From NCBI GenBank assembly GCA_900752545.1, contig CAADVS010000077.1, forward strand, positions 11,168 through 75,167: DNA of 64,000 nt. The letters are read 5' to 3'. The DNA is from an uncultured Collinsella sp. GTDB taxonomy: Bacteria; Actinomycetota; Coriobacteriia; Coriobacteriales; Coriobacteriaceae. Shown here one piece after another: positions 46,365 to 56,070 of the stretch; position 1 is the stretch's first letter, and each line of letters starts with the position of its first letter. Made by a program: the position numbers and the translations under genes. The notes under the pieces are model-generated. The model was not told the DNA's origin. It did not search any database and saw only the letters and a program-made list of their open reading frames with translations.

Positions 46365-48323
46365 CTACGACAGGAAAATCCTCGTCCTGCCGCATGCGTC
46401 AATGGCAACTGGCAGACGTGTACCGTCACGCTCGACCAGATAGCGTGCCTGCCGACGACGCAAGCAGTCGCGGCAACGGACCTGTCCCGTCGCATCGGTG
46501 GCGCAGACGCCCTCGGCGGTCAGCAGGCAGTGCTCGCACACCATAAGCTCGGGACGGTCGGCGTCGACCGGACCCAAGACGCCGGGTTCAGCAGCCAGTT
46601 CGGCAATACGCTCCGCATCATTGCCGAGCAACTCGGCCGGCAAGTACACCCGCCCCGCACCGAATCCGCGCAGCCAGGTAAGCGTGGCCCGATTCGCGCA
46701 GAACACCGGCGCCGCCACGTCAAACGTCACGCCCAGCTCGCGAGCGATCGCCACCTGCCCCAGGTTGCGGCAGACGATGCGCCCGGCACGCTGCATCAGT
46801 GAGCGGGTCCAGTCAGCGTCACCCGTGCGGCACACCTCGTCAAGCACCACAACGGCGTCGGACAAATCGAGTTCTCCGCGCGGGTCGGCATCCATCAGCT
46901 GCCAAGCAAAAACCATGCGAGTGGGAACCGCGCACTCCACCAACTCCGTCGACGCACCGCCATCCACCGCAACGCCCTCAAAGGGCAGCACCTCAACGGC
47001 ACGCGCAACGGGCGCAATCGCATCCGCCTCGGCCCGCATGCGCTCCAACACTGCCGCCGTCTGATCCAACACGCCGGCACTGCGAATCAGGTACACCTCG
47101 CAGCCCGTGTCCACCTTACGCTTGCAATGCACGACGACGCGCTTCCCCGCTGCGGCATCCACCGGGCAGGGCACCTGCGGCCAGCGCTTGGGCACATCGG
47201 GACGCGCGTCGACACCCGGATAAAACCGGATCTCGAGCATGTCACCCGCCGCCACGGCGGCGTCGAGCTCAACGGTCACCTCTTCGTGGCCCACAGCGAC
47301 CAAGCGCCCCACGCGCACGCCCTGGTTAATCGCACGCTCAAAGCTCATCAGCTCGGCACCCGAACGCCCTCGCAGGTACGCATCGGTAAGCCCACGGTTA
47401 AACGACCTTCCCAGCTCGCGCTCAAGCTCTTCCACGGCACCGGGATCCCACGCGCCGTCGCACAGCATATCGAGTGCCCGGCGCCACACCCGCACCACGT
47501 TGAATACGTAATCGGGGTTCTTCATGCGCCCCTCGATCTTGAGCGACGCCACGCCGACATCTACAAGCTCGGGCAGATGCGCAATACCCAGATAGTCGCG
47601 CGGGCACAGCAGGCGATCTCCCTCGACGGCGACAACGCTCTGTCCAGCCTCGTCCACCAGGTCGTACGCCAGACGGCACGGCTGCGTGCAGTCGCCGCGC
47701 ATCGCCGAGCGCCCACGCCGCAGGGCCGAGAACTCGCACGCCCCCGAATAGCCGATGCAAATCGCACCGTGGCAGAATACCTCGATGGGCACGCCCGTGG
47801 CACATAGCGCCGCAATCTCGTCGACCGTCAGCTCGCGCGCCGTCGTCACACGCTCGACCCCCAGCTCATCGGCGGCAAGCCGCACGGCGCCTTCGCTATG
47901 AACGCCTGCCTGCGTAGACAGGTGAATCTCGACCCCGGGAATCGCCGCGCTCAGCGCGCAGGCCAACCCGGCATCGGCCACAATCAGAGCATCGGCGCCC
48001 AGCTCCAGTGCATGAGCTCCCAACACCACCGCGTCGGACAGTTCATCGTCAAACACGAACACGTTGAGCGTCACGTACACGCGCACGCCATGGGCATGCG
48101 CCACGGCACAACCGCGCGCAAACTCGTCATCCGTAAAGCCATGGGCGCTCACACGGGCGTTAAAGCCGCCCAACCCCGCATAGATGGCATCGGCACCCGC
48201 GGCGATGGCCGCAAGCATCTGGTCGAGTCCGCCCGCCGGCGCCAGCAGTTCGGGCAGCGCCGCACCGGCAGCATCCAATCCAGTCTCGTATTGTCCGCTC
48301 GGCCCCATCGCCCGAATCGCCAT
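46365..48323 (-). CDS. U32 family peptidase-like protein
   Basis: This 652-residue protein has an N-terminal barrel domain (PELLAPAGGLDQMLAAIAAG, AIYAGLGGFNAR) and the U32 signature IEVFCHGAICIGYSGACEFS near 190, followed by RGDCTQPCRLAYDL and LKIEGRMKNPDYVF. A long C-terminal part carries more cysteines (VCEHCLLTAEGVC, CRDCLRRR), likely for an Fe-S cluster. Relatives such as RlhA and TrhP modify rRNA or tRNA by hydroxylation, so RNA modification is more likely than proteolysis. The ATG at 48323 has GGAG at 7 nt. Confidence 0.9.
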   Translation of the reverse strand: MAIRAMGPSGQYETGLDAAGAALPELLAPAGGLDQMLAAIAAGADAIYAGLGGFNARVSAHGFTDDEFARGCAVAHAHGVRVYVTLNVFVFDDELSDAVVLGAHALELGADALIVADAGLACALSAAIPGVEIHLSTQAGVHSEGAVRLAADELGVERVTTARELTVDEIAALCATGVPIEVFCHGAICIGYSGACEFSALRRGRSAMRGDCTQPCRLAYDLVDEAGQSVVAVEGDRLLCPRDYLGIAHLPELVDVGVASLKIEGRMKNPDYVFNVVRVWRRALDMLCDGAWDPGAVEELERELGRSFNRGLTDAYLRGRSGAELMSFERAINQGVRVGRLVAVGHEEVTVELDAAVAAGDMLEIRFYPGVDARPDVPKRWPQVPCPVDAAAGKRVVVHCKRKVDTGCEVYLIRSAGVLDQTAAVLERMRAEADAIAPVARAVEVLPFEGVAVDGGASTELVECAVPTRMVFAWQLMDADPRGELDLSDAVVVLDEVCRTGDADWTRSLMQRAGRIVCRNLGQVAIARELGVTFDVAAPVFCANRATLTWLRGFGAGRVYLPAELLGNDAERIAELAAEPGVLGPVDADRPELMVCEHCLLTAEGVCATDATGQVRCRDCLRRRQARYLVERDGTRLPVAIDACGRTRIFLS

Positions 48324-48485
48324 CGACAAACTCCTTACCAAGGTATGCATTCACTCTGAAAAATGCCGTCTTCCAGCATACACGAGGCCTCGCGCGCCCC
48401 GTTTGGTTTATCGTGTAATAACTTATGTCCATCCTGCCCAGACGGCACATCCACCGTCCGGCACGACATACCTGGAGGTCAATAT

Positions 48486-50684
48486 ATGGGTCCTCGCCAA
48501 CGACAGGAACGCAGCCGTTCACAGACGCATGCCCTGCCCATAATCCTGCTCTCGTTTTTGGGCTTTCTGCTTATCGCGGGCGTGGCATTTGGCATCGGCA
48601 TGGTCGGCAACGTCAACCGCTGGCTGTCCGATCTGCCCGACTACACCGACGCCAACGCGTATCTGGTGAGCGAGCCCACCGAGATCGTCGACTGCAACGG
48701 CAACAAGATCGCAAGCTTCTACACGCAAAACCGCAAGTCCATCACCAAGGACGAGGTCTCCCCCTACGTGCTGCAGGGCACCGTTGACGTCGAGGACGAG
48801 CGCTTCTACGAGCACGGCGGTATCGACCTGTGGGGTATCGCGCGTGCTGCGGTGGCAACCCTCGGCGGCGGGCACGAAGGCGCCTCGACTATCACCCAGC
48901 AGCTGGTGCGCAACACCATCCTGCAGGAGGAGCAGTTCGACTCGACCATCGAGCGTAAGGTGCGCGAGGCCTACATCGCCGTCAAGATGGAGGACATGTA
49001 CTCCAAAGACGAGATCCTCATGATGTACCTCAACACCATCTATTACGGCCACGGCGCCTACGGCATCGAGGCCGCAGCCGAGACCTATCTGTCCAAGAGC
49101 GCCGCCGACCTCACCCTCAGCGAGGCCGCGCTGCTCATCGGCCTTCCCAACTCACCCTCGCAGTACGACCCCACGGTCAACCCCGACCTGGCGCTGTCCC
49201 GTCGCAACAAGGTCCTTGACAACATGTTGCGCCTGGGCCACATCACCCAGGAGGAGCACGATGCCGCACAGGCCGAGCCCATCACCCTCAACGTGACCGA
49301 GATTTCGGGCAGTGGCGTCGACGTATACTCGCAGCCCTACTTTGTCGCCTATGTCAAGCAGCTGCTGGAGCAGGAGTTCTCGACCGACGTGCTCTTTAAG
49401 GGCGGTCTGACCGTCAAGACCACCATCGACCCCACGATGCAGCAGGTAGCGGAGAATGCCGTCCGCGAGCAGCTCGACACGCTCTCACTCGACGGCCTGG
49501 ACATGGGCATGGTCGTCGTCGACCCCAAGACCGGCTACATCAAGTGCATGGTGGGCGGCTACGACTACAACGCCGACGAGAACCACGTAAACCATGCCAC
49601 GGCCAAGCGTCCCGTCGGCTCCACCTTTAAGGCCTTTACGCTGGCAACTGCCATCCAAAACGGCATGAACCCCAACGTCACCCTCAACTGCAACTCGCCG
49701 CTCAAGGCCAAGGGCACCACGACCGAGGTCCAAAACTACGCCAACCATAGCTATGGCAACATCACGCTTAAGCAGGCAACGGCATACTCCTCCAACACCG
49801 GCTACATCCAGGTAGCGGAAGCCGTCGGCAACAGCAAGATCATCTCGCTCGTCAAAAAGCTCGGCATCGATCCCGCCAAGGACAACATCGAGGACGTTCC
49901 CGTCATGACCCTCGGCACCGGCTCGATCTCGCCGCTCGAGATGGCCGCCGCCTACGCGACGTTTGCCAACGGCGGCTACTATCGTCAGCCGATCGCCATC
50001 ACCGAGATTGACTCTCGTACCGGTTCGGTGCTGTACCAGCACACGGACAATCCCTCACAGGTGCTTACCGAGGGCGAGGCCGCCGCGGTCACCGATGTTC
50101 TGTCCGGCGTCATGCAGGGCAGCGGTACAGGTGCTGCTGGCGCCCTGAGCGTCAACCAGCCCTATGCCGGCAAAACGGGCACCACCGACAACACCACCAA
50201 CCTGTGGTTCTGCGGCTATACCCCGCAGCTGGCGTGCGCCCTGTGGACCGGCTATTCCGCAGGTGAGATCCCCATCCAAAAATACGGCACGGACCTGCTG
50301 GGCGACAGCACCAACCTGCCTGTCTTTAAGCGGTTTATGAACACCGTTCTGACCGGTACCGAGCGCGAGGAGTTTGCGACCGGAACGGCGCCCACCTACA
50401 AGAACAACAGCGTCTGGAAGTTCTACGGCACCAACAACACCAAGAAGACGGAGAACGACGACAAGGACGAGAACGAGGACGAAGAGGAAACCACCACAAC
50501 GACCACCACGACGACCACGACCACCGAGACCACGGGCGGCGACACCACCGGCGGCACCGGAACGACCGGTGGCTCGACGGGCGGCTCCACTGGTGGTTCG
50601 ACCGGCGGCGATGGCGGCACGCCTACGCCTACGCCTACACCCACTCCCGACCCCTCGCCCACGCCTGACGATACGGTCGGCTAG
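48486..50684 (+). CDS. class A penicillin-binding protein (PBP1a type)
   Basis: This 732-residue cell-wall synthase has a membrane anchor (about 18-42), a glycosyltransferase GT51 domain (about 75-265, with VEDERFYEHGGIDLWG and GASTITQQLVRNT) and a transpeptidase domain (about 330-620) with the SxxK nucleophile in GSTFKAFTLA, SSN in AYSSNTGYIQ and KTGT in PYAGKTGTTDN. The C-terminal tail (about 650-732) is acidic, then a run of Thr, Gly-Ser-Thr repeats and PTPTPT-type repeats. The ATG at 48486 has GGAGG. A longer frame from 48363 has no ribosome site. Confidence 0.95.
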   Translation: MGPRQRQERSRSQTHALPIILLSFLGFLLIAGVAFGIGMVGNVNRWLSDLPDYTDANAYLVSEPTEIVDCNGNKIASFYTQNRKSITKDEVSPYVLQGTVDVEDERFYEHGGIDLWGIARAAVATLGGGHEGASTITQQLVRNTILQEEQFDSTIERKVREAYIAVKMEDMYSKDEILMMYLNTIYYGHGAYGIEAAAETYLSKSAADLTLSEAALLIGLPNSPSQYDPTVNPDLALSRRNKVLDNMLRLGHITQEEHDAAQAEPITLNVTEISGSGVDVYSQPYFVAYVKQLLEQEFSTDVLFKGGLTVKTTIDPTMQQVAENAVREQLDTLSLDGLDMGMVVVDPKTGYIKCMVGGYDYNADENHVNHATAKRPVGSTFKAFTLATAIQNGMNPNVTLNCNSPLKAKGTTTEVQNYANHSYGNITLKQATAYSSNTGYIQVAEAVGNSKIISLVKKLGIDPAKDNIEDVPVMTLGTGSISPLEMAAAYATFANGGYYRQPIAITEIDSRTGSVLYQHTDNPSQVLTEGEAAAVTDVLSGVMQGSGTGAAGALSVNQPYAGKTGTTDNTTNLWFCGYTPQLACALWTGYSAGEIPIQKYGTDLLGDSTNLPVFKRFMNTVLTGTEREEFATGTAPTYKNNSVWKFYGTNNTKKTENDDKDENEDEEETTTTTTTTTTTTETTGGDTTGGTGTTGGSTGGSTGGSTGGDGGTPTPTPTPTPDPSPTPDDTVG

Positions 50685-50710
50685 AAATCATCCGGCCATA
50701 AGCAACAAGA

Positions 50711-50747
50711 CCCCCGAGCAGCTTATTAAACTGCTCGGGGGCCTTTT
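50711..50747 (+). terminator. terminator of the PBP gene
   Basis: Perfect 11-bp arms CCCCCGAGCAG / CTGCTCGGGGG are followed by CCTTTTTAG. Confidence 0.93.
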
Positions 50748-50874
50748 TAGTTTAAAGCGACCTGATGGGCGGTCTTTATACCGGCAGACAAAAAAAGGGG
50801 GCACCGACCAACGTCGATACCCCTTACAAGCCACTATGTCAGCGCGCACGGTGCCGAGCGCACGACCCGCACGC

Positions 50875-51312
50875 CTACTTGCGAGAATTGCTCAGCTTAT
50901 TGATCAGCGCCTCGAGACGCTCGCCGTCCTCGGCCGTCTGGGCAATAACCAAAATCGTATCGTTGCCGGCAAGCGAGCCAAGCACATCGGGCAGCCCTGC
51001 CGCATCAACGGCGGCGGCGATGCCGGAAGCCGTGCCAGGCTGAGCCTTAATCATAACCAGATTATCGGTGCGCAGAACGCCCGTTACGAGCTCGGAAACC
51101 ATACGCTGCAGGTGCAGGTCCTCTGCCAGAACATAGATGCCCTCAGGGAGCTTACGCAGCCCCATATCGGCAATATCGCGAGAGACAGTCGCCTGCGTGC
51201 AATCAAAGCCCATAGCGCGGAGCTCATCGACCAGCACGCGCTGCGTGCGGACGTCCTTATTGCGCACAATATCTCTAATGGCATCCTGGCGCCCATTGCG
51301 TTTTTTAGCCAT
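50875..51312 (-). CDS. argR: arginine repressor
   Basis: This 145-residue protein has an N-terminal winged helix (KKRNGRQDAIRDIVRNKDVR, ATVSRDIADMGLRKLPEG) and a C-terminal arginine-binding hexamer domain (VMIKAQPGTASGIAAAVDAA, GNDTILVIAQTAEDGERL). GTASGIAAAVD and the GNDT motif are the ligand and trimer contacts. No arg biosynthesis genes are near, so it acts in trans. The ATG at 51312 has GAGAGGG at 5 nt. A 13-bp palindrome lies 90 bp upstream. Confidence 0.94.
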   Translation of the reverse strand: MAKKRNGRQDAIRDIVRNKDVRTQRVLVDELRAMGFDCTQATVSRDIADMGLRKLPEGIYVLAEDLHLQRMVSELVTGVLRTDNLVMIKAQPGTASGIAAAVDAAGLPDVLGSLAGNDTILVIAQTAEDGERLEALINKLSNSRK

Positions 51313-51400
51313 ACAAACCCTCTCTCCAAAAGATGGCGGAGACAATCAATCAGTGATTGAATAGTTTAACGCTATTTGAAGGCTTTTGTGTATAAGAACG

Positions 51401-51438
51401 CATTTCGAAACAATTCTATGCAAATTTGTTTCGAAATG
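51401..51438. promoter_or_regulatory. 13-bp perfect palindrome upstream of argR
   Basis: The arms CATTTCGAAACAA and TTGTTTCGAAATG are separated by 12 bp. Each contains the small palindrome TTTCGAAA. It lies between the glycosyltransferase stop and argR, so it could be an operator, or a weak hairpin after the upstream gene. It does not look like a standard ARG box pair. Confidence 0.5.
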
Positions 51439-51444
51439 AGCCGT

Positions 51445-52485
51445 TTAGGCGGTTTTTGTGCCCGTCCGGTTAAGAAAAGCTGCCAGATGCGTACACATCA
51501 CGCAGCGCGCGGGCTTGGCGCTGGCGATCGGCCCAAACAACAGACCGAGCCCCCGATGGTTATCCTTGAGCGCGGCGACCATCTGACGGGTTCGAGGCGC
51601 CTCGAGCATATCACGCATACGGGCGGAACGCTCGATTGACGACACCCCATGCGGGCTCAGACACAAATTCTCGATGCAGGCGACCAGTCCGGCAAAGTAG
51701 AACTTTTGGGTTGCCAGCTTGAGCCGACCACCGCTATCTGCTTCCGAGAGTGAGTCCGTAAGCTCGTCGAGCGCCCGGGTGTCATCGGATACCTTGGCAT
51801 ACATGGTGGGATCAAAGGCATCTGTAAGCTTAGGTGCCGCCGCGTGGAAACAAGCGTCGCCGCATCCGGAGACGCGCTGCGCCCGCGAGAGCGAGCACGC
51901 CATAAACCCAACTGTGCGAAACGCCTTGTCGTACAAAAGGCATGCCTCAAACAGCGGACGGCTATACATCACGCCAGAGGTCTGAACGACTAGGCCGCCT
52001 AAAATCAACTGGGACAGCCCGGTCACCATCGAAGATTTGCTATCAATGGAAATATGAGCAGCATCCAAGACGCGCGAATGGCGCTCTCGATGTGCATCAT
52101 AGCGGTCGAGCGACACCGTGGGGAGCACTATGTCTGCCGTAGTATCGCACGCGATATCGACCATCTTGGAAAGGGACTGCGGAGCAAACCACTCATCGGC
52201 GTTCATAGCGATGATTTGAGAGCCGCGCGAGGCAGCAAAACCGGCACGAAGACAAGCACCGCGCTTCGCGTCCTCGACGTCAATCAAATCAATATGGATG
52301 TCCCTGTCGGCGGCAACTTGAAGCGAATGGCGCACACCGGGCGCAGCATCGCGGCAGACAACGACAATCTGCAAATCGTAGAGGTCTTGGTTCTGGATAC
52401 TCTCGAGCGCACGCATCGCATAGCTGGGCGAACCTTCTACCACAAGGATCACCGAAAGTCGCGGATGCGAGCCACGTCGAACCAA
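51445..52485 (-). CDS. family 2 glycosyltransferase
   Basis: This 346-residue protein has the GT-A fold: LSVILVVEGSPSYAMRALES, QNQDLYDLQIVVVC, GACLRAGFAASRGSQIIAMN and the nucleotide-sugar site NADEWF (in the DxD position) near 95. The C-terminal 200 residues show no recognised domain. The likely acceptor is a surface polysaccharide, but there are no other glycan genes beside it. The start is probably TTG at 52485, with GAGAGG upstream; the distance is long, so the start is tentative. Confidence 0.78.
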   Translation of the reverse strand: MVRRGSHPRLSVILVVEGSPSYAMRALESIQNQDLYDLQIVVVCRDAAPGVRHSLQVAADRDIHIDLIDVEDAKRGACLRAGFAASRGSQIIAMNADEWFAPQSLSKMVDIACDTTADIVLPTVSLDRYDAHRERHSRVLDAAHISIDSKSSMVTGLSQLILGGLVVQTSGVMYSRPLFEACLLYDKAFRTVGFMACSLSRAQRVSGCGDACFHAAAPKLTDAFDPTMYAKVSDDTRALDELTDSLSEADSGGRLKLATQKFYFAGLVACIENLCLSPHGVSSIERSARMRDMLEAPRTRQMVAALKDNHRGLGLLFGPIASAKPARCVMCTHLAAFLNRTGTKTA

Positions 52486-52646
52486 GTTATCCGTCCTCTC
52501 GACAGCAATAAATCAAACCGTGGTTCATGGTACACCCCGGCAATAAAAGCAATGAGACACCAGTTGTATTGCACGTCAAGAACAGATGTTGCACACGCGC
52601 AGCCCACAGATGACAGGTGTCGACGCACGACGCGTCGAGCCCTCCC

Positions 52647-53471
52647 CTAGTCGAGCACGACAAGCTCGGCGGGATCGTAATCCACGCCCATAAACGTAAG
52701 GCCGCAGGCAGGAGCCGTGGGGCCCGCAGCGGTACGGTCGCAAGCATCGATGACCTCGCGCATCCACTCGGGTTCACGGCGATGCATGCCAATCTCGACA
52801 AGCGTGCCCACGATCGTGCGGACCATCGAATGCAGAAACGCATTGCCCTCGATGGTAAACGTCAGGATGTCCTCGCCAAACGCAACCTCATGGCCAAACT
52901 CGGCACGCATCACGCAGCGATGCGTGGGCTTGCCAACGGCCGAGGCAACCTTGCAAAAGCTCTTAAAGTCCTGCTCACCCAAAAGCGCGGGACAGGCCGC
53001 AGACATGGCCTCGACGTCCAAGGGATAGCGATGCCACCACACGGCACCCCGTGAGAGCACGGGACGCGCGTCGCGATCGGCAATACGGTACGTATATGTA
53101 CGTGAACGCGCATCAAAGCGTGCAGAAAAGCCTTTACGGGCCTTGTAGACCTCGTTTATGGCGATATCTTTGGGTAGCAGGGCATCCATAGCCCGCAGCC
53201 ACCTACGGCGCGTACAAGCGAGCTCAGCGTCCGTTACGGGCACGCTGATGTACTGAGCCACGGCATGTACGCCGGAATCGGTACGCCCCGCGCACGTCAG
53301 GACAATCGGACGGCGCAGGAGCGTCTCGATAGCGCGGCGCAGCTCGCCCGCAACCGTCGTCTGACCGGGCTGCTCGGCAAATCCGCTATACGACGAGCCA
53401 TCATAGGCCACGCGAAATACGAGCGTGGCGTCAAGCTCGGGGGTCGAATTGAAATCAGACGGCGCAGTCAT
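52647..53471 (-). CDS. truA: tRNA pseudouridine synthase A
   Basis: This 274-residue enzyme converts U38-40 of tRNA anticodon arms to pseudouridine. The catalytic Asp is in CAGRTDSGVHAVAQ near 65. RVAYDGSSYSGFAEQ, FDARSRTYTYRI and GNAFLHSMVRTIVGTLVEIG are family motifs. The ATG at 53471 has GGGAG. It follows the terminator of the ribosomal operon by 34 bp, the usual place after rplQ in Gram-positives. Confidence 0.95.
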   Translation of the reverse strand: MTAPSDFNSTPELDATLVFRVAYDGSSYSGFAEQPGQTTVAGELRRAIETLLRRPIVLTCAGRTDSGVHAVAQYISVPVTDAELACTRRRWLRAMDALLPKDIAINEVYKARKGFSARFDARSRTYTYRIADRDARPVLSRGAVWWHRYPLDVEAMSAACPALLGEQDFKSFCKVASAVGKPTHRCVMRAEFGHEVAFGEDILTFTIEGNAFLHSMVRTIVGTLVEIGMHRREPEWMREVIDACDRTAAGPTAPACGLTFMGVDYDPAELVVLD

Positions 53472-53505
53472 GGGCGCTCCCAACAAACAAGTAACGGTAT
53501 CGCGA

Positions 53506-53537
53506 CAAAAAAAGAGGGGTACGCGAACGTACCCCTC
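53506..53537 (-). terminator. terminator of the spc-alpha ribosomal operon
   Basis: The perfect 10-bp stem GAGGGGTACG / CGTACCCCTC with loop TTCG is followed by TTTTTTT on the minus strand, 26 bp beyond rplQ. Confidence 0.95.
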
Positions 53538-53563
53538 GAATATAGCCTATGCAGACGGATTGT

Positions 53564-54031
53564 CTACTCAGCGGTCTCCTCAGCAGGAGACTCCTCGGCA
53601 GCCTCGACCTTCTTGGGAGCAGCGGCCTTCTTGGGGGCCGGAGCAGCCTTCTTGGCCTTAGGCGTGCAAGGCTCGGTGACGAGCTCCATGATAACGATGG
53701 GAGCATTGTCGCCCTTACGGTTACCGAGCTTCATGATGCGGGTGTAACCGCCGTTGCGGTCCTGCCACATACCCTGAGCAGCCTTGTCGAAGATCTCGGC
53801 AACGAGCTGCTTATCACCGAGCTTGGCGATAGCCAGACGACGAGAGTGCAGGTCGCCCTTCTTGGCCCAGGTAATGATCGGATCGACGACCGAACGCAGC
53901 GCCTTAGCGCGGGTCTCGGTGGTCTTGATGCGGTCGTTCTCGAAGAGGGCCTTAGCAAGGCTCTTCTTCATGGCCTTGGTGTGGCTCGCATCGGTGCCGA
54001 GCTTCAGGCCCTTCTTAACGTTGTGACGCAT
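53564..54031 (-). CDS. rplQ: 50S ribosomal protein L17 with charged tail
   Basis: Residues 1-118 are a standard L17 (RHNVKKGLKLGTDASHTKAM, RIKTTETRAKALRSVVDPII, NRKGDNAPIVIMELV). Residues 119-155 are an extra tail of Lys-Ala-Pro blocks and then acidic residues (ending ESPAEETAE). Last gene of the ribosomal operon before the terminator. Confidence 0.96.
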   Translation of the reverse strand: MRHNVKKGLKLGTDASHTKAMKKSLAKALFENDRIKTTETRAKALRSVVDPIITWAKKGDLHSRRLAIAKLGDKQLVAEIFDKAAQGMWQDRNGGYTRIMKLGNRKGDNAPIVIMELVTEPCTPKAKKAAPAPKKAAAPKKVEAAEESPAEETAE

Positions 54032-54061
54032 GGTCTAGTTTCTCCTCAAATATGCGAAGCA

Positions 54062-55003
54062 TTAAGCCTTCAGGCTCAGGCCCATGGACTCAAGCTTGTC
54101 CTTCACTTCCTCGATCGACTTAACACCGAAGTTACGGATGTTGAGCAGATCGTTCTCCGAGAACTCAACGAGCTGACGGACCGAGTGAATGCTGGCGCGC
54201 TTAAGGCAGTTGTAGGAACGGACGGAAAGGTCCAGATCCTCGATCTGCTTGTCCAGCTCGGCGTTGTCGTTGGTGACCTCGGGAGCGAAGATCGAAGCCT
54301 CCTCCTCGACCTCGGGGGTCTCGGCAAGGTTCATAAAGGCGGCCATATGCTGGTTGATGATATTGGCAGCCTGGACCACGGCGTCGCGCGGGGCGATGGA
54401 GCCGTTGGTCTCGATCTCGAGGACAAGGCGGTCGTAGTCGGTGTGCTGACCGACACGGCAAGCCTCAACGAGCTTGGCGCAACGGGAAACCGGCGAGTAC
54501 AGCGAGTCGACGTGGATCACACCGATGGGATCGTTGTCGCGCTTGTTGGCCTCGCCAGAAACATAGCCGCGGCCATAGCCGATGCGCATGCTCATGGTGA
54601 GATGGCCACCCTCGGTGAGCGTAGCGATGTGCTGCTCGGGGTTGACCAGCTCAAACTCGGACGGAATAAAGAAGTCCGCACCGGTGACCTCGCAGGGGCC
54701 GTCAACCGAAATGGTGGCGGTCGCCTCGTCGGTCGTGCCGAGAGCCCTGAAGACAAGACCCTTGACATTCAGGACGATGTCGGTGACATCCTCGACCATG
54801 TTAGGGATGGTCATGAACTCGTGCTGCGCGCCATCGATCTGAATAGCCTCGACGGCGGCACCCTCGAGCGAGGACAGAAGAACGCGACGAAGGGAGTTAC
54901 CCAGCGTATCGCCGTAGCCACGCTCGAGCGGCTCGACGGAGACACGAGCAGACGTCTCGTTGATCTCTTCGACCTGAACCTGAGGCCTAATGAATTCTGA
55001 CAT
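54062..55003 (-). CDS. rpoA: RNA polymerase alpha subunit
   Basis: This 313-residue subunit assembles RNA polymerase and contacts promoter UP elements. The N-terminal dimer domain (1-230) has RVSVEPLERGYGDTLGNSLR and RRVLLSSLEGAA. The C-terminal domain (about 245-310) has the helix-hairpin-helix SENDLLNIRNFGVKSIEEVK. Normal length. It lies between rpsD and rplQ as in most Gram-positives. Confidence 0.98.
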   Translation of the reverse strand: MSEFIRPQVQVEEINETSARVSVEPLERGYGDTLGNSLRRVLLSSLEGAAVEAIQIDGAQHEFMTIPNMVEDVTDIVLNVKGLVFRALGTTDEATATISVDGPCEVTGADFFIPSEFELVNPEQHIATLTEGGHLTMSMRIGYGRGYVSGEANKRDNDPIGVIHVDSLYSPVSRCAKLVEACRVGQHTDYDRLVLEIETNGSIAPRDAVVQAANIINQHMAAFMNLAETPEVEEEASIFAPEVTNDNAELDKQIEDLDLSVRSYNCLKRASIHSVRQLVEFSENDLLNIRNFGVKSIEEVKDKLESMGLSLKA

Positions 55004-55035
55004 GTATTACCTCCAGCCTCAGCAGCCCGGATGGA

Positions 55036-55632
55036 CTACTTAGAGTAGAGCTCGACGATGAGCTGCTCGTTGATATCACCGCTGATCTGCTCACGCGTCG
55101 GCAGAGCGAGCACGTTACCAGACAGCTTCTCGATATCGACCTCGAGCCAGCCAGGGACCTCAAAGCGCTCGGAGGAAATCAGGGCCTCCTTGATGGGGAG
55201 GAGGTCACGGAACTTCTCGCCGACAGCGACGACGTCGCCGGCCTTGACGCGGTAGGACGGGATGTCCACGCGCTTGCCGTTCACGGTGAAGTGACCGTGA
55301 CGGACGGACTGACGAGCCTCTTTGCGGGTACGGGCGAAGCCAAGACGGAAGACAACGTTGTCGAGGCGAGACTCAAGAATGATCATGAGGTTCTCACCGG
55401 TGACGCCGTTCATCTTACGGGCCTTGTTGAAGTAGCCGTGGAACTGCTTCTCCAGAACGCCATAGATGAACTTGACCTTCTGCTTCTCGCGCAGCTGCAT
55501 GCCGTACTCAGATTCCTTGCGACGGCGCTTGGGCTGACGGATAGATTCCTTCTTGCTGCTGTAACCGAGCTCAGCGGGATCGATCCCGAGCTGACGGCAG
55601 CGCTTAAGAACAGGAGTCCTGTCGATTGCCAT
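55036..55632 (-). CDS. rpsD: 30S ribosomal protein S4
   Basis: This 198-residue primary rRNA-binding protein has an N-terminal domain and a central S4 motif (SRLDNVVFRLGFARTRKEAR, GHFTVNGKRVDIPSYRVK). It lacks the zinc cysteines of the other S4 type; only one Cys (Cys12) is in the N-terminal part. Confidence 0.97.
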   Translation of the reverse strand: MAIDRTPVLKRCRQLGIDPAELGYSSKKESIRQPKRRRKESEYGMQLREKQKVKFIYGVLEKQFHGYFNKARKMNGVTGENLMIILESRLDNVVFRLGFARTRKEARQSVRHGHFTVNGKRVDIPSYRVKAGDVVAVGEKFRDLLPIKEALISSERFEVPGWLEVDIEKLSGNVLALPTREQISGDINEQLIVELYSK

Positions 55633-55651
55633 ATTGATACGATCCTTTCAG

Positions 55652-56056
55652 TTACACGCGGCGACGCTTCTTGGGGCGGCAGCCGTTGTGCGGAATGGGG
55701 GTCTTGTCCTGGATGCTCGAGACCTCGAGGCCAGCAGCCTGGAGGGAGCGGATGGCGGTCTCACGACCGGAGCCGGGGCCCTTGACGAAGACGGAAACCT
55801 TCTTCATACCGTGCTCCATGGCCTGCTTGGCAGCAGCCTCGGCAGCCATCTGGGCAGCGAACGGCGTGGACTTACGGGAGCCCTTGAAGCCCACCTGGCC
55901 AGCCGACTTCCAGGAAATGACGTTGCCCTGGGGATCGGTGATCGAAACGATCGTGTTGTTGAACGTAGAACGAATGTGAGCCTGGCCCACGGAAATGTTC
56001 TTACGGTCCGCGCGCTTCAGACGGGCAGCGCGAACGTTCTTCTTAGCAGTAGCCAT
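55652..56056 (-). CDS. rpsK: 30S ribosomal protein S11
   Basis: This 134-residue protein of the small subunit platform has IRSTFNNTIVSITDPQGNVI, SAGQVGFKGSRKSTPFAAQM and the C-terminal PIPHNGCRPKKRRRV typical of the family. It is in the usual order S13-S11-S4-alpha. Confidence 0.98.
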   Translation of the reverse strand: MATAKKNVRAARLKRADRKNISVGQAHIRSTFNNTIVSITDPQGNVISWKSAGQVGFKGSRKSTPFAAQMAAEAAAKQAMEHGMKKVSVFVKGPGSGRETAIRSLQAAGLEVSSIQDKTPIPHNGCRPKKRRRV

Positions 56057-56070
56057 CTATCTAGCGCTCC

